NCBI RefSeq assembly: GCF_001937065.1
Contig: NZ_MOWR01000001.1
Location: 248,001 to 312,000, forward strand
From: Streptococcus sp. 'caviae'
GTDB taxonomy: Bacteria; Bacillota; Bacilli; Lactobacillales; Streptococcaceae
Direction: 5' to 3'
Length of the DNA stretch: 64,000 nt
The number at the start of each line of letters is the position of its first letter. The stretch's first letter is position 1. Below, one piece after another: positions 9,477-17,306 of the stretch. Both the position numbers and the translations under genes were made by a program. A model generated the notes under the pieces. It saw only the letters and a program-made list of their open reading frames with translations, ran no database searches and was not told the origin of the DNA.

Positions 9477-9792
9477 TTTCAAATCACCCCCTGACGCATC
9501 TATACCTATTATTCACATTGGATTGAAACATCTTGCAGCAAAAACACCCGTAAGGCAAGCAGGTAGAGCCATTAAAGCAATTAGAATTCACTGCAGCTGC
9601 TCTTGTGATAAATTCATTATAAACAATGGCCAACATCTCTGTAAATAACAAAAACCTGCAGGAAGTTCCTGCAGGTTTTAAGACTCTAAAAGGCTGTTGG
9701 TTCATCAGAATTTATACTAGATTAGACTAGGTATGAGCCGCAGACAGTACCGAACTGCGGCAGGGCGAAGTCAAGACCTGTGATTTTGACTG
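9477..9792. other. Intergenic region between the two sugar PTS operons
   Basis: This stretch holds the promoter area of the first PTS operon (no clear consensus boxes), the terminator at 9650-9680, and most of an interspersed repeat whose 36-base recognisable core is at 9768-9803. No gene is seen. Confidence 0.6.
9650..9680 (-). terminator. Terminator of the AlsE/PTS operon
   Basis: AACCTGCAGGAA and TTCCTGCAGGTT form a perfect stem followed on the minus strand by TTTTTG. It is about 110 bases after the AlsE-like stop, beyond the repeat. Confidence 0.85.
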
Positions 9793-9803
9793 TCAAAGAG
9801 TAT
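9768..9803 (-). repeat. Interspersed repeat, copy 1
   Basis: Thirty-six bases here match 16845-16880 at 33 positions. The copy continues into a GC-rich tail (CGCCCTGCCGCAG on the minus strand) reminiscent of common streptococcal intergenic repeats. The repeat overlaps the last codons and TGA stop of the AlsE-like gene. Confidence 0.7.
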
Positions 9804-10494
9804 TGGCCGATAGACTTTTTCCTGTCGTCTCTTCGTAGTCTTTTGCCATGATTTCCCATGATTTTTCAATATCATCCGTCAGGGAGAACAAGCCGCTCTT
9901 GCCGACAATATAAATATCCGGCCCCGCCTCATCAATGCGTTTAAAGGTCTTGCGGCTGGATGAACCGTCCATTTCTATCAAGTAAGGGTAAGAGTGCTCA
10001 TCTCTTAGATGTCTTAACTCAACAATTTTCTCCAAGGTTGATTCTAAGAATCGCTGCCCTGCAAAGCCCGGGTCAACTGTCATCACGGTGACCTTGTCCA
10101 GCAAGCCAATGTAAGGCAGAATAACACTTACCGGTGTTTCGGGATTAAGGACAACGCCTGCCTTTAATCCGGCCGCGTGGATCTGATCGATTAACCGAAA
10201 GGCTAAGCCATTAAGAGCTTCGGCATGCATGCAAATCCACTCGCACTTCATCTTTATCATCTCAGCCACCCAGAATGCTTGATCAGTAACCATGAGGTGG
10301 ATGGACAGGGGCAGGCTGGAGAGCTTTCTGACTTCACCGATAAACCACGGTGACAGCGTAATATTGGGAACAAAATGTCCGTCCATAAGGTCGATATGAT
10401 AGGAATGGGCATGCTGATTGAGGAAGGTGATTTCCTCCTTAAATTTGTCCAGATTCATACACATCAAGGAAGGTGATATTTCAGCTGCTGACAT
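9793..10494 (-). CDS. Ribulose-phosphate/allulose-6-phosphate 3-epimerase family protein
   Basis: The 233-residue TIM barrel has the family landmarks ISPSLMCMNLDKF, the metal-binding HIDLMDGHFVPNITLS, IHLMV, GVVLNPETPV, VTVMTVDPGFAGQRF and LIEMDGSSS. AlsE (D-allulose-6-phosphate 3-epimerase) is favoured over a housekeeping Rpe because it sits at the end of a PTS operon and the sequence diverges from typical Rpe. It would convert the imported ketohexose phosphate to fructose 6-phosphate. The last three codons and the stop lie inside an interspersed repeat, so the C-terminus may have been altered by repeat insertion. Confidence 0.82.
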   Translation of the reverse strand: MSAAEISPSLMCMNLDKFKEEITFLNQHAHSYHIDLMDGHFVPNITLSPWFIGEVRKLSSLPLSIHLMVTDQAFWVAEMIKMKCEWICMHAEALNGLAFRLIDQIHAAGLKAGVVLNPETPVSVILPYIGLLDKVTVMTVDPGFAGQRFLESTLEKIVELRHLRDEHSYPYLIEMDGSSSRKTFKRIDEAGPDIYIVGKSGLFSLTDDIEKSWEIMAKDYEETTGKSLSANTL

Positions 10495-10512
10495 CTGTAC
10501 TGCCTCGCTTTC

Positions 10513-11616
10513 TTATAAAATTTCAAAGTCATCCAGACTAATGTCTGCTTCGTCTTCCGGAGCGCTATCTGCCAGCTCTTCTTCAGAAACGGGCTTTTTA
10601 ATCACGGCATAGACCAATCCGGTTACCAAAATATTGATCAGCAGACCGCAAATTCCAGCTAGGGGTCGCGACATGGTCGGAATCATTAGGATTCCGCCAA
10701 AAGGCACTGATGAGTCGGCTCCCATAGTCATGGAGACAGCGCCGCCCACTGCTCCTCCCAGTGCTGTTGCGATCAAGCCCGGTATCAGATTGTTCATGAC
10801 AATGGGAATGACCCCTTCAACAATATTTACAATTCCCATAGGGACAGCAGATTTCAGCGTTTCAATTTCATCTCTGCTGTAGATATTCTTTCTCATCAAT
10901 TTAGCAATAAAATAAGCTAAGCCAAATCCAACGGGAGTAGCCGTATTGACCAGCTGCAGAGCTGTCAGGGGTTCTTTGACCCCTTCTGCCTGAAGGGTTA
11001 AGACAAAGGCATAGACAGTCTTATTAAGCGGACCGCCAAAGTCAACGCCGCTCAGCACTCCGACAACACCGCCAAATACAATGCGGGACGAGGAACTAAG
11101 ACCTTTCAAGAAAGTCGTCAGCCAGCTGGTAAAGGCACTGATTGGACCGCCAATCAGGTAAATCATAATCAAACTGCTGACAAAGGCGGTCACAAAAGGC
11201 ACAATCAAGGTTGGCATCAGCCCCTTTGCCCAATGAGGAACTTTTAAATTTTTCAAAATGTAAAGGGCCAGAAATCCTGCAATATAACCGCCTAGAATAC
11301 CGCCGATAAAACCAGCGCTGATGCTGTTAGCAATCAAACCGACAACAAAGCCCGGTGCAATCCCTGGTTTGCCAGCAACGGAGTAAGAAATCCCAGTCGC
11401 AATAACAACCGGTAACAGCCCCAGAGCCTTGCCGCCCATGGTTGCCATAGCATCCCAAAAGGAAAATTTTCCAATGATGAGGGCATCTTGAGACGCACCG
11501 CCCATAGCCATCCCAATAGCTACCAGAAAACCGGCGCCGCAGACGATGGGAATCAAATAGGAAATAGCCGTCAGCAAATGCCCCTTTAAATTAGCTTTTT
11601 TCAACAATTCTTTCAT
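10513..11616 (-). CDS. PTS fructose-type permease, IIC component (second operon)
   Basis: The 367-residue membrane protein shows AISYLIPIVCGAGFLVAIGMA, GVLSGVDFGGPLNKTVYAFV, GIVNIVEGVIPIVMNNLIP and a Gly-rich LGGAVGGAVSMTMG. These are IIC motifs of the fructose family in the same order as the paralogue at 5769. The C-terminus has an acidic tail (EEELADSAPEDEADISLDD). It lies between the AlsE-like gene and the IIA gene. Substrate unknown; allulose or allose is the inference from AlsE. Confidence 0.88.
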   Translation of the reverse strand: MKELLKKANLKGHLLTAISYLIPIVCGAGFLVAIGMAMGGASQDALIIGKFSFWDAMATMGGKALGLLPVVIATGISYSVAGKPGIAPGFVVGLIANSISAGFIGGILGGYIAGFLALYILKNLKVPHWAKGLMPTLIVPFVTAFVSSLIMIYLIGGPISAFTSWLTTFLKGLSSSSRIVFGGVVGVLSGVDFGGPLNKTVYAFVLTLQAEGVKEPLTALQLVNTATPVGFGLAYFIAKLMRKNIYSRDEIETLKSAVPMGIVNIVEGVIPIVMNNLIPGLIATALGGAVGGAVSMTMGADSSVPFGGILMIPTMSRPLAGICGLLINILVTGLVYAVIKKPVSEEELADSAPEDEADISLDDFEIL

Positions 11617-11625
11617 TTTATCCTC

Positions 11626-12078
11626 CTATAATGAAAATGCAGCCACAACAGCTTCTGGGCTTTCAGCCTGCAAGAGCCTTGCCACGACCTGATCATTGCC
11701 CAGCTTTTTGGCAAAAAGAGCCAGTAATTTGAGGTGTTCCTTAGCTGCCTCAGAATCAGAACCGACTGCAAAAAGAATCACTGCACGCACCCCTTTGCCG
11801 TCAAGACTCTCCCAAGGAATTTCCCGGTCATTAATCCCAATAGCTACCGCAGGGATTGTGACAGACGGGCTTTTCCCATGCGGAATAGCCACGAAATGGC
11901 CAATTCCTGTCTGGCCCTGAGCTTCGCGTTCGTAAACATCTTTAAGAAAGGCTTGCTGATCAGAGATTTTACCTTCCTGAAACAGCAGGCCGGACAAAGC
12001 CTGCAGTGCTTCTTCTTTAGTCTTTGCCGATAACTGAGTGTCAATCAATTTAACATCAATCGCATCCTTTGCTTCCAT
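11626..12078 (-). CDS. PTS fructose-type IIA component (second operon)
   Basis: The 150-residue EIIA type-2 protein has the active-site HFVAIPHGKSPSV and the following VRAVILFAVGSDSEAAKEHLKLLALFA. The gene order here is IIB, IIA, IIC, which differs from the first operon (IIA, IIB, IIC). The two systems are therefore related but not a simple recent duplication. Confidence 0.92.
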   Translation of the reverse strand: MEAKDAIDVKLIDTQLSAKTKEEALQALSGLLFQEGKISDQQAFLKDVYEREAQGQTGIGHFVAIPHGKSPSVTIPAVAIGINDREIPWESLDGKGVRAVILFAVGSDSEAAKEHLKLLALFAKKLGNDQVVARLLQAESPEAVVAAFSL

Positions 12079-12090
12079 TAGCCATCCTTT

Positions 12091-12405
12091 CTACTGCTTA
12101 GCGGCTACTTCTGCCAGTTTGGCAATCAGTTTATTGGGTGATTTGATAGCGACTTCGGTCGGAACTTTGACCGTCTTTTTGCCAGCAAAGCGCTCTTCTC
12201 CGGAAATCTTGACATCAATCGCCAAAACGACAATATCAGCTCCTGCAATATCCTCAGCACTTAATTCATTCTCAATGCCGATAGTGCCCTGTGTTTCAAT
12301 TTTAACGTCGTGCCCTGCTTTTTTAGCAGCGGCCTCTAATTTTTCCTGAGCAATGTAAGTATGGGCAATCCCGACTGTACATGCTGCTACTCCAACGATT
12401 TTCAT
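12091..12405 (-). CDS. PTS fructose-type IIB component (second operon)
   Basis: A 104-residue IIB with the phospho-cysteine motif AACTVGIAHTYIAQEKLE (Cys9) and TQGTIGIENELS. It closely resembles the IIB at 6822. An AGGAGG site precedes the ATG and the IIA gene follows after 12 bases. Confidence 0.93.
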   Translation of the reverse strand: MKIVGVAACTVGIAHTYIAQEKLEAAAKKAGHDVKIETQGTIGIENELSAEDIAGADIVVLAIDVKISGEERFAGKKTVKVPTEVAIKSPNKLIAKLAEVAAKQ

Positions 12406-12419
12406 AGTTTTCCTCCTGT

Positions 12420-12836
12420 TTATAACATTTTTTCAATATTAGCTTTGCTGTCTGTTAAGAGCTTTTCAACATAGGCAGCAGCTGCCAGTTTAGTCATAAA
12501 ACCTCTGATTTGCTCTTTGACAGCTCTGTCTTCATTTGTCTTCAAGGCCAAACAAATAACTAATCTGATGTCTTTGATGGTTTCGCTCCAGTCTTTGATA
12601 GGCTCAGCTAGGCGCAGAATTAAAAGCTGACTTTGCCTAAGCTGGCTTGATTCAAGATGGGGCAGCACTGTCTGTTTATCAATTTGAATATTGGCCAGCT
12701 GTTCGCGGACCAACAGCTTTTTGGCTAAATCCTGACTGATTGAGGCGTCAATTTCTTCGGCTAAAAAACGATAGACATCTTTCACTTCCTGAAAGGATTC
12801 TCCGATAAATACTTTTTTAATCAAATCACTGCTCAT
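12420..12836 (-). CDS. Stand-alone EIIA-like domain, split from its PRD regulator
   Basis: The 138-residue protein starting MSSDLIKKVFIGESFQEVKD has the length and layout of an EIIA type-2 domain. The active-site region reads QTVLPHLESSQ: the histidine is kept, but the usual PHG glycine is Leu. It aligns with the C-terminal EIIA domain of the paralogous regulator at 7590, while the regulator just upstream (12826) lacks that domain. The start has GGAG 10 bases upstream, and ATGAGCAGTGA overlaps the regulator stop. Two proteins (487 and 138 residues) together match one of about 628. It probably modulates the regulator in trans and may be phosphorylated by the PTS. Confidence 0.75.
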   Translation of the reverse strand: MSSDLIKKVFIGESFQEVKDVYRFLAEEIDASISQDLAKKLLVREQLANIQIDKQTVLPHLESSQLRQSQLLILRLAEPIKDWSETIKDIRLVICLALKTNEDRAVKEQIRGFMTKLAAAAYVEKLLTDSKANIEKML

Positions 12837-14289
12837 TTTTGATTTCTCCAATCTTTTGCCGCAGGCGTTCCTGATCTTCCGCCGTAAACATTCCATTTAC
12901 CAGTAAAAAATGATAAGAGGGCGACTGTTTCAGGGGAATAGTTGAGATTAACAGATCAATAGCAGGATAGGTTTCTTCCAAGTGCTCAACCTCACGCGAA
13001 GCAATAACATCAACGATTTCCAGCTCTGAAAAATTATTGGCAATCTTAGCCCGCAGCAATTCTGAAATACCAATACCGGTTGTGCAGACAATCAAAGTTC
13101 GCAGTTTACGGCTGCTGGTCTCCAGCAATTTGGCAAAGTAAAGTGTTATAAAGCCATTTTCATCTGCCGAAATGGGAGCCAGATGATAAATCTGGCTGAT
13201 TTCTTCTGATGTTTGGCAAACCCTGTCAAAAAGATCAGGATAAACCAGCTTAATCTGACTGAGCAAGCCATTTTGAACCATGATCTTTTGCTCCAAACGT
13301 TTGAGCATGGGCTTGATATGATTGGCCAAGTCAAAGAAAATATCTTGATTGCTGATATCAAAGTCCCATTTTTGATTCATCAGTTTCAGATAAGTCCGCG
13401 TGATGTTCACCACTTCTTCTGAAAATGAAATACTTTCAGAACTGACCTTCTCCAGCCTTGAAGCCGATAAATATTGATAAAGGTAATAGACCTCAATTCT
13501 TGGAATCGGCAGCTGCAGGTAGTTTTCCAAATGCTTGATGACTTCCTGAGATATATCCAGCAAAGCATGGGAGATCTCCCTGAAATCCCTTTTTTCAGTA
13601 TCATAGGCATAGGTTTGACGGGCTCTGATGCGCTCCATCAAAATATACAAGTGTAAAAAGATGTTGATGTTATAAGGATAGGGAATTTTGCCGGAAAGAT
13701 GTCTTTCAATGATCTCTAGCTGGTAAAGAATAAAAGCCGCATCTTTCTCATCAATATCCAAGCTCGAGTGTTCCTTTAAATCAACAAAGTCAACAATCTG
13801 ATCATGCTGAATACCGGCTAGAATCGCACGGCGGATATTTTCCTCTTTTCCTTCAACAGCCAGTGTTCGCTTTTTACGCAGCAGTTTCAGGTCAAACTTC
13901 TTAATATCCTGAGCAATAATCTTCTCATCAGCAATCAGAACAGATTCCCCTAAAAAGAACTCCTCCATAACATCAAAAACGCTGACCGGCTTAGGTGCCT
14001 GCAGGAGCAATAATTGTTTTAGCTTATTTCTTCTTTGCTGGGGCGAATAATCGGCAGGCGGCTTATTTTCATACAGCAGCAAGTAACGATCATAGTCCAG
14101 CTTATACCCCCTTCCTTTTTCAGAGATAATCAAGGGACCGTCCGGCAGATTGTCATTAATACTTTTAACCCATCTGTAAATAGTCTTGGCTGAAGTTTTT
14201 AACTTTTTTGCCAAAATATCAGACGTTATAAAATCCCTTTGAATTAGCAGGAGATATATGAGTTCCTCACTTTTGCCTTTCAGACTCAT
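12826..14289 (-). CDS. PRD-domain transcriptional activator without EIIA domain
   Basis: The 487-residue protein has an N-terminal HTH (DILAKKLKTSAKTIYRWVKSI), a second HTH-like region, two PRD domains and a Gat-type EIIB domain (LIVCTTGIGISELLRAKIANN), then stops at the point where related regulators continue into an EIIA domain. That domain is encoded next as a separate overlapping gene. AAGGAGGAAGCTTAG precedes the ATG. As first gene of the operon (regulator, EIIA-like, IIB, IIA, IIC, AlsE) it probably activates it in response to sugar flux. Confidence 0.87.
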   Translation of the reverse strand: MSLKGKSEELIYLLLIQRDFITSDILAKKLKTSAKTIYRWVKSINDNLPDGPLIISEKGRGYKLDYDRYLLLYENKPPADYSPQQRRNKLKQLLLLQAPKPVSVFDVMEEFFLGESVLIADEKIIAQDIKKFDLKLLRKKRTLAVEGKEENIRRAILAGIQHDQIVDFVDLKEHSSLDIDEKDAAFILYQLEIIERHLSGKIPYPYNINIFLHLYILMERIRARQTYAYDTEKRDFREISHALLDISQEVIKHLENYLQLPIPRIEVYYLYQYLSASRLEKVSSESISFSEEVVNITRTYLKLMNQKWDFDISNQDIFFDLANHIKPMLKRLEQKIMVQNGLLSQIKLVYPDLFDRVCQTSEEISQIYHLAPISADENGFITLYFAKLLETSSRKLRTLIVCTTGIGISELLRAKIANNFSELEIVDVIASREVEHLEETYPAIDLLISTIPLKQSPSYHFLLVNGMFTAEDQERLRQKIGEIKNEQ

Positions 14290-14408
14290 CTAAGCTTCCT
14301 CCTTTATAAGTTTATGATAACAATATTTCCTATCAGCATTTTACTAATTATTGTCCATAGCAACAGACATGATTTTAAAAAAAGGCTGAAAATCGGTTTA
14401 AAGACACC

Positions 14409-14461
14409 AAAAAAGAGCAGGACAGCATTAGTTTTTAAATCTAATGCTGTCTTGCTCCTTT
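14409..14461 (-). terminator. Strong terminator after the symporter/cyclase operon
   Basis: GAGCAGGACAGCATTAG pairs with CTAATGCTGTCTTGCTC around an A/T-rich loop, followed on the minus strand by TTTTTT. Confidence 0.88.
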
Positions 14462-14534
14462 GAAGACTGCGAAAGTCTGCCTAATTCAAATGATATTTCC
14501 TTTTAAAGCTATCTGCAGTCTATAATACAGCTCT

Positions 14535-15272
14535 TTAATCCGGCACTATAGCCACTGCCCTGACCGGTGAACCTGTGGCTTTTTCCCAATACGGATAAGC
14601 GATAGCTATCAAGCTTCCTGTTGCGGGTACCTGGTCAAGATTGGCCAGAACCTCAAGCTGATAAATATCCTGCTCCAGTACATAATATTCTTCGGCTAAA
14701 CGGCCGTTTTTTGCTGCCCGAACACCGCTGTCAGTATCCAAGGTCTCATGACCCAAAGCTGAAATGTTTCGTTCATGGATGAGAAATGCCAAAGCCTCGT
14801 GCGACCAGCCGGGTGTACGCTGCACCCCTTGATCATCCAGGTTACGAATAGCTTCTTGATCTGGCCAGCGCTTTGACCAATCACTGCGAAAGGCCACAAA
14901 GCTGCCCGCCGGAATCTCTCCATGCTCTGCTTCAAAGGCAAGCACATCTTCTTTAGTCAGTTCATAATCAGGATTAGCGGCTACTGCCTGCGATTTATCA
15001 ATTACAATTAAAGGCAAAAGCAAATCTTTCAAAGCAATCTCATCCAGCCAGCGGCCGCCTTCCACGAAGTGAATAGGGGCATCGATATGGGTACCATACT
15101 GACCGACAACAGAAAACTGCTGCACGTGAAAGCCGTCTTTTAAGGTAAAAATATCCTTCTTCTCCAAAGCTGGCAAAAGCGGAAAATGCGGGCTTTGATC
15201 ATTTATTTGATGGGTCAGATCCACCCATTTAGCTGATTTTAGGGTTCGATAGGCTGCTAATACATTTGACAT
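14535..15272 (-). CDS. Cyclase-family metal hydrolase (kynurenine formamidase-like)
   Basis: The 245-residue protein has the family metal-binding motif GQYGTHIDAPIHFVEGG and a second conserved block SALGHETLDTDSG, as in the Cyclase family (PF04199). The family includes kynurenine formamidases and other amide or lactone hydrolases, and the substrate here is not known. It follows the TcyP-like transporter by 63 bases and shares its T-box leader, which suggests a role in handling an amino acid or derivative imported by that transporter. Confidence 0.78.
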   Translation of the reverse strand: MSNVLAAYRTLKSAKWVDLTHQINDQSPHFPLLPALEKKDIFTLKDGFHVQQFSVVGQYGTHIDAPIHFVEGGRWLDEIALKDLLLPLIVIDKSQAVAANPDYELTKEDVLAFEAEHGEIPAGSFVAFRSDWSKRWPDQEAIRNLDDQGVQRTPGWSHEALAFLIHERNISALGHETLDTDSGVRAAKNGRLAEEYYVLEQDIYQLEVLANLDQVPATGSLIAIAYPYWEKATGSPVRAVAIVPD

Positions 15273-15335
15273 AAAATAATCCTCCTTTATAATTAGTAAG
15301 CCAAAAAGTTGGCTCTAGACAGGGCTTTTTATCTG

Positions 15336-16721
15336 TTAAATAGAATGAACAGCATCTGCGTCATTTAAAATAGTTTCATCCAACTGATTGGTTTTCTTGG
15401 CTGTGATAATCCCTGCTAAAATGCTATCGTTGACATTTACCAATGTCCGTCCCATATCCACAATCGGATCGATGGCAATCAAGACCCCCAGAGTTGTTAC
15501 AGGAAGATTCAGAGCTCCCAAGACAATCAGGGTTGTAAATAAGGCTCCGCCGCCAACACCGGCAACACCAAATGAAGCAATAACATCAATCAGAACAAGC
15601 ATCAGAATAAACTGCCATGAAAAAATATCAAGGCCAACGGTCGGTGCAATAATGGTGGCAACAATGGTCGGGTAAACACCGGCACAGCCATTTTGTCCAA
15701 TGGTCAGACCAAAGCTGGCAGCAAAGTTGACCACTGTCGGACTGACACCGAGAGATTCTGTTTGAATTTTGACATTCAAAGGAAGCGTTCCAGCGCTGGT
15801 ACGTGAACTAAAGGCAAAGAGCAAGGCCGGCAGTGCCTTTTTATAATATAAAACAGGATTAATTCTATGGACGGACAAGATAAGCGTATGAACAAGCAAG
15901 ACAAGAATCAAGGCCGTATACACAGCTGCAATGAACAGTCCCAAATGGCCGATACTAGCCAGAGAATTCACCGCAATGGTATTGGTAATGAGGGCAAAGG
16001 TTCCATAAGGTGTCAGCGCCAAAACCAATTTAACCAGCCGATTGATGATCAGCTGAAGAGCCTTTATTCCCTTAGCAAAGACCGCTGCATGCTCAGGATC
16101 ACTTTTTCGGACAGACAGATAAGCAAAACCAACCAAAAGCGCAAATATGACAACCGCTATCGTGCTGGTCGCCCGGCTGCCGGAAAAATCAGCAAAAATA
16201 TTGCTGGGCAGAAAACTGACAATCTGCTGAGGCAGCGTGAGCCCCTTGATTTCACCTTGGTGTTCCTGAATAGCTGTCAAGGCTTCCTTGCCTGCTCTGC
16301 CGGAAAAATCAGCTCCCTGCAAATGAAACAGAACGGTAGTGAAAAAGCCCAGCAAAGACGCGACAGCTGTTGTTCCCAGCAGAACACTCAAGGTCACTCC
16401 GGTAATTTTTTTAAGATTTTGTTTTACTTCCAGCTGCGTAAAAGCGCCAACCAAGGATAGGAAGATTAAGGGGACTACCAGCATCTTAAGAAGTGACACA
16501 TAGCCGTTTCCAACAATTCCGATCCAATCAAGCGCCTGAGCTAACACATGACTTTTTGTTCCAAAAATCAGCTGGAGGACAAAACCAAAGACTGTTCCTA
16601 AAAGCAATGACAGCAAAACTAAAGGGGTAAACCCTGCTTTTTTCTTATGTACAGCAGCCAAACCTGCTAATAGCAGAAGAGCAGCTGCCACAATAATAAG
16701 CGTTCCAAGTGTATCGTTCAT
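15336..16721 (-). CDS. TcyP-like cystine/dicarboxylate symporter
   Basis: The 461-residue membrane protein of the dicarboxylate/amino acid:cation symporter family has about nine hydrophobic segments. Signature segments are LLKMLVVPLIFLSLVGAF, the Ser-rich re-entrant loop LLFAFSSRTSAGTLPLNV, NFAASFGLTIGQNGCAGVYP and AIDPIVDMGRTLVNV. Length and the QNGCAGVYP region match L-cystine symporters of the TcyP/YhcL type. Expression is probably controlled by the T-box at 16881-17140. No coding damage is seen. Confidence 0.85.
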   Translation of the reverse strand: MNDTLGTLIIVAAALLLLAGLAAVHKKKAGFTPLVLLSLLLGTVFGFVLQLIFGTKSHVLAQALDWIGIVGNGYVSLLKMLVVPLIFLSLVGAFTQLEVKQNLKKITGVTLSVLLGTTAVASLLGFFTTVLFHLQGADFSGRAGKEALTAIQEHQGEIKGLTLPQQIVSFLPSNIFADFSGSRATSTIAVVIFALLVGFAYLSVRKSDPEHAAVFAKGIKALQLIINRLVKLVLALTPYGTFALITNTIAVNSLASIGHLGLFIAAVYTALILVLLVHTLILSVHRINPVLYYKKALPALLFAFSSRTSAGTLPLNVKIQTESLGVSPTVVNFAASFGLTIGQNGCAGVYPTIVATIIAPTVGLDIFSWQFILMLVLIDVIASFGVAGVGGGALFTTLIVLGALNLPVTTLGVLIAIDPIVDMGRTLVNVNDSILAGIITAKKTNQLDETILNDADAVHSI

Positions 16722-16844
16722 AAAATCCTCCTCTTACATCAGCCAACTAATACTCAAAGAAAATCAAACGAGGCAGCAGGCCGCAGAGTGGAGGACAAAA
16801 ATCGAAATCGTAATGACATTAGACTTTTGTCCCAGCCTCAAGCA
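16722..16844 (-). repeat. Repeat-rich leader segment between T-box and symporter gene
   Basis: After the T-box terminator the minus strand carries the 36-base repeat (16845-16880) and then an inverted repeat with GGACAAAA and TTTTGTCC arms (about 16793-16832). A good RBS (GAGGAGG) precedes the symporter ATG. The GGGACAAAA element also occurs between ulaB and ulaC. Confidence 0.6.
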
Positions 16845-16880
16845 AAGTCAAGACCTATGATTTTGATTGTCAAAGCGTAT
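16845..16880 (-). repeat. Interspersed repeat, copy 2
   Basis: This copy matches 9768-9803 at 33 of 36 bases. It begins right after the poly-U tract of the T-box terminator. Confidence 0.7.
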
Positions 16881-17140
16881 AAAAAAGCCTTGCAAAGCTG
16901 CTGCTCTGCAAGGACGTTAAAACGTGTTACCACCTTGAATTCATGGTATTCTCACAAATACCAACTCCATCAGTACACTTAGGTATACTGGCAAGCTGTA
17001 TCGGGCTTACCCGTAGCAGTTTTAGAAAGAACTTCCTTGACTGCTATCACTCAAAGACCATTTTCAAAGCGCACGGCTAATCTTCTCACACCTAACGAAG
17101 ACTCTCTGTCTAGCAGCAAACCTCTACTTTTTCTTATCAG
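16881..17140 (-). promoter_or_regulatory. T-box riboswitch leader controlling the symporter and cyclase genes
   Basis: Read on the minus strand, a stem I region (base arms CTGCTA 17113-17118 and TAGCAG 17040-17045, with AGAGAG, GGTGTGAGA and CTTTGAGT elements) is followed by the T-box sequence AAGGTGGTAACACGT (16922-16936). Next comes a terminator hairpin CCTTGCA..TGCAAGG ending in TTTTTT (16881-16913). The 5' half of the terminator can alternatively pair in the antiterminator. The bulge reads UGGU, which would pair with a tRNA whose discriminator base is A. The best-placed specifier is AUG, in AAAAUGGUCUUUGAG, so methionine is the favoured amino acid; this is inference. Confidence 0.85.
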
Positions 17141-17162
17141 CATGATGTATTTAATTGTTTTA

Positions 17163-17191
17163 ATTATAGCTGTAAAACCCTTTAAAATCAA
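17163..17191 (-). promoter_or_regulatory. Promoter of the T-box transcript
   Basis: TTGATT, 17 bases, then TATAAT on the minus strand. Transcription would start near 17155, giving a leader of about 435 bases before the symporter ATG. Confidence 0.75.
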
Positions 17192-17257
17192 CCGATTCAG
17201 CCATTAAGCTTCTTTATAGACAGCCATAATTAAAATTTATGGCAAAACGGCAAAAGT

Positions 17258-17286
17258 AAAAGGCCTCCGCATTTTGCGAAGACCTC
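17258..17286 (-). terminator. Terminator of tkt
   Basis: GGTCTTCGCA and TGCGGAGGCC pair with two G-U wobbles on the minus strand, followed by TTTTACTTTT. Confidence 0.75.
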
Positions 17287-17306
17287 AGTGTTTTTATGCT
17301 GCAAGA

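Noticed and set aside
12826..12896. Frameshift error between regulator and EIIA-like gene
   Set aside because: The second gene has its own ATG and GGAG site at the overlap, and the regulator ends cleanly at a domain boundary, so true fission is preferred; resequencing would settle it.
15867..16460. 197-codon plus-strand open frame inside the symporter gene
   Set aside because: Antisense to a well-supported transporter; composition (many Gln, Arg, Asn) is that of a shadow frame.
16881..17140. Reading the T-box as cysteine- or tryptophan-specific
   Set aside because: A Cys specifier (UGC/UGU) is not at the expected place, and the UGGU bulge does not fit tRNA-Cys (discriminator U) or tRNA-Trp (discriminator G). 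UGG is present but one base off the best position.
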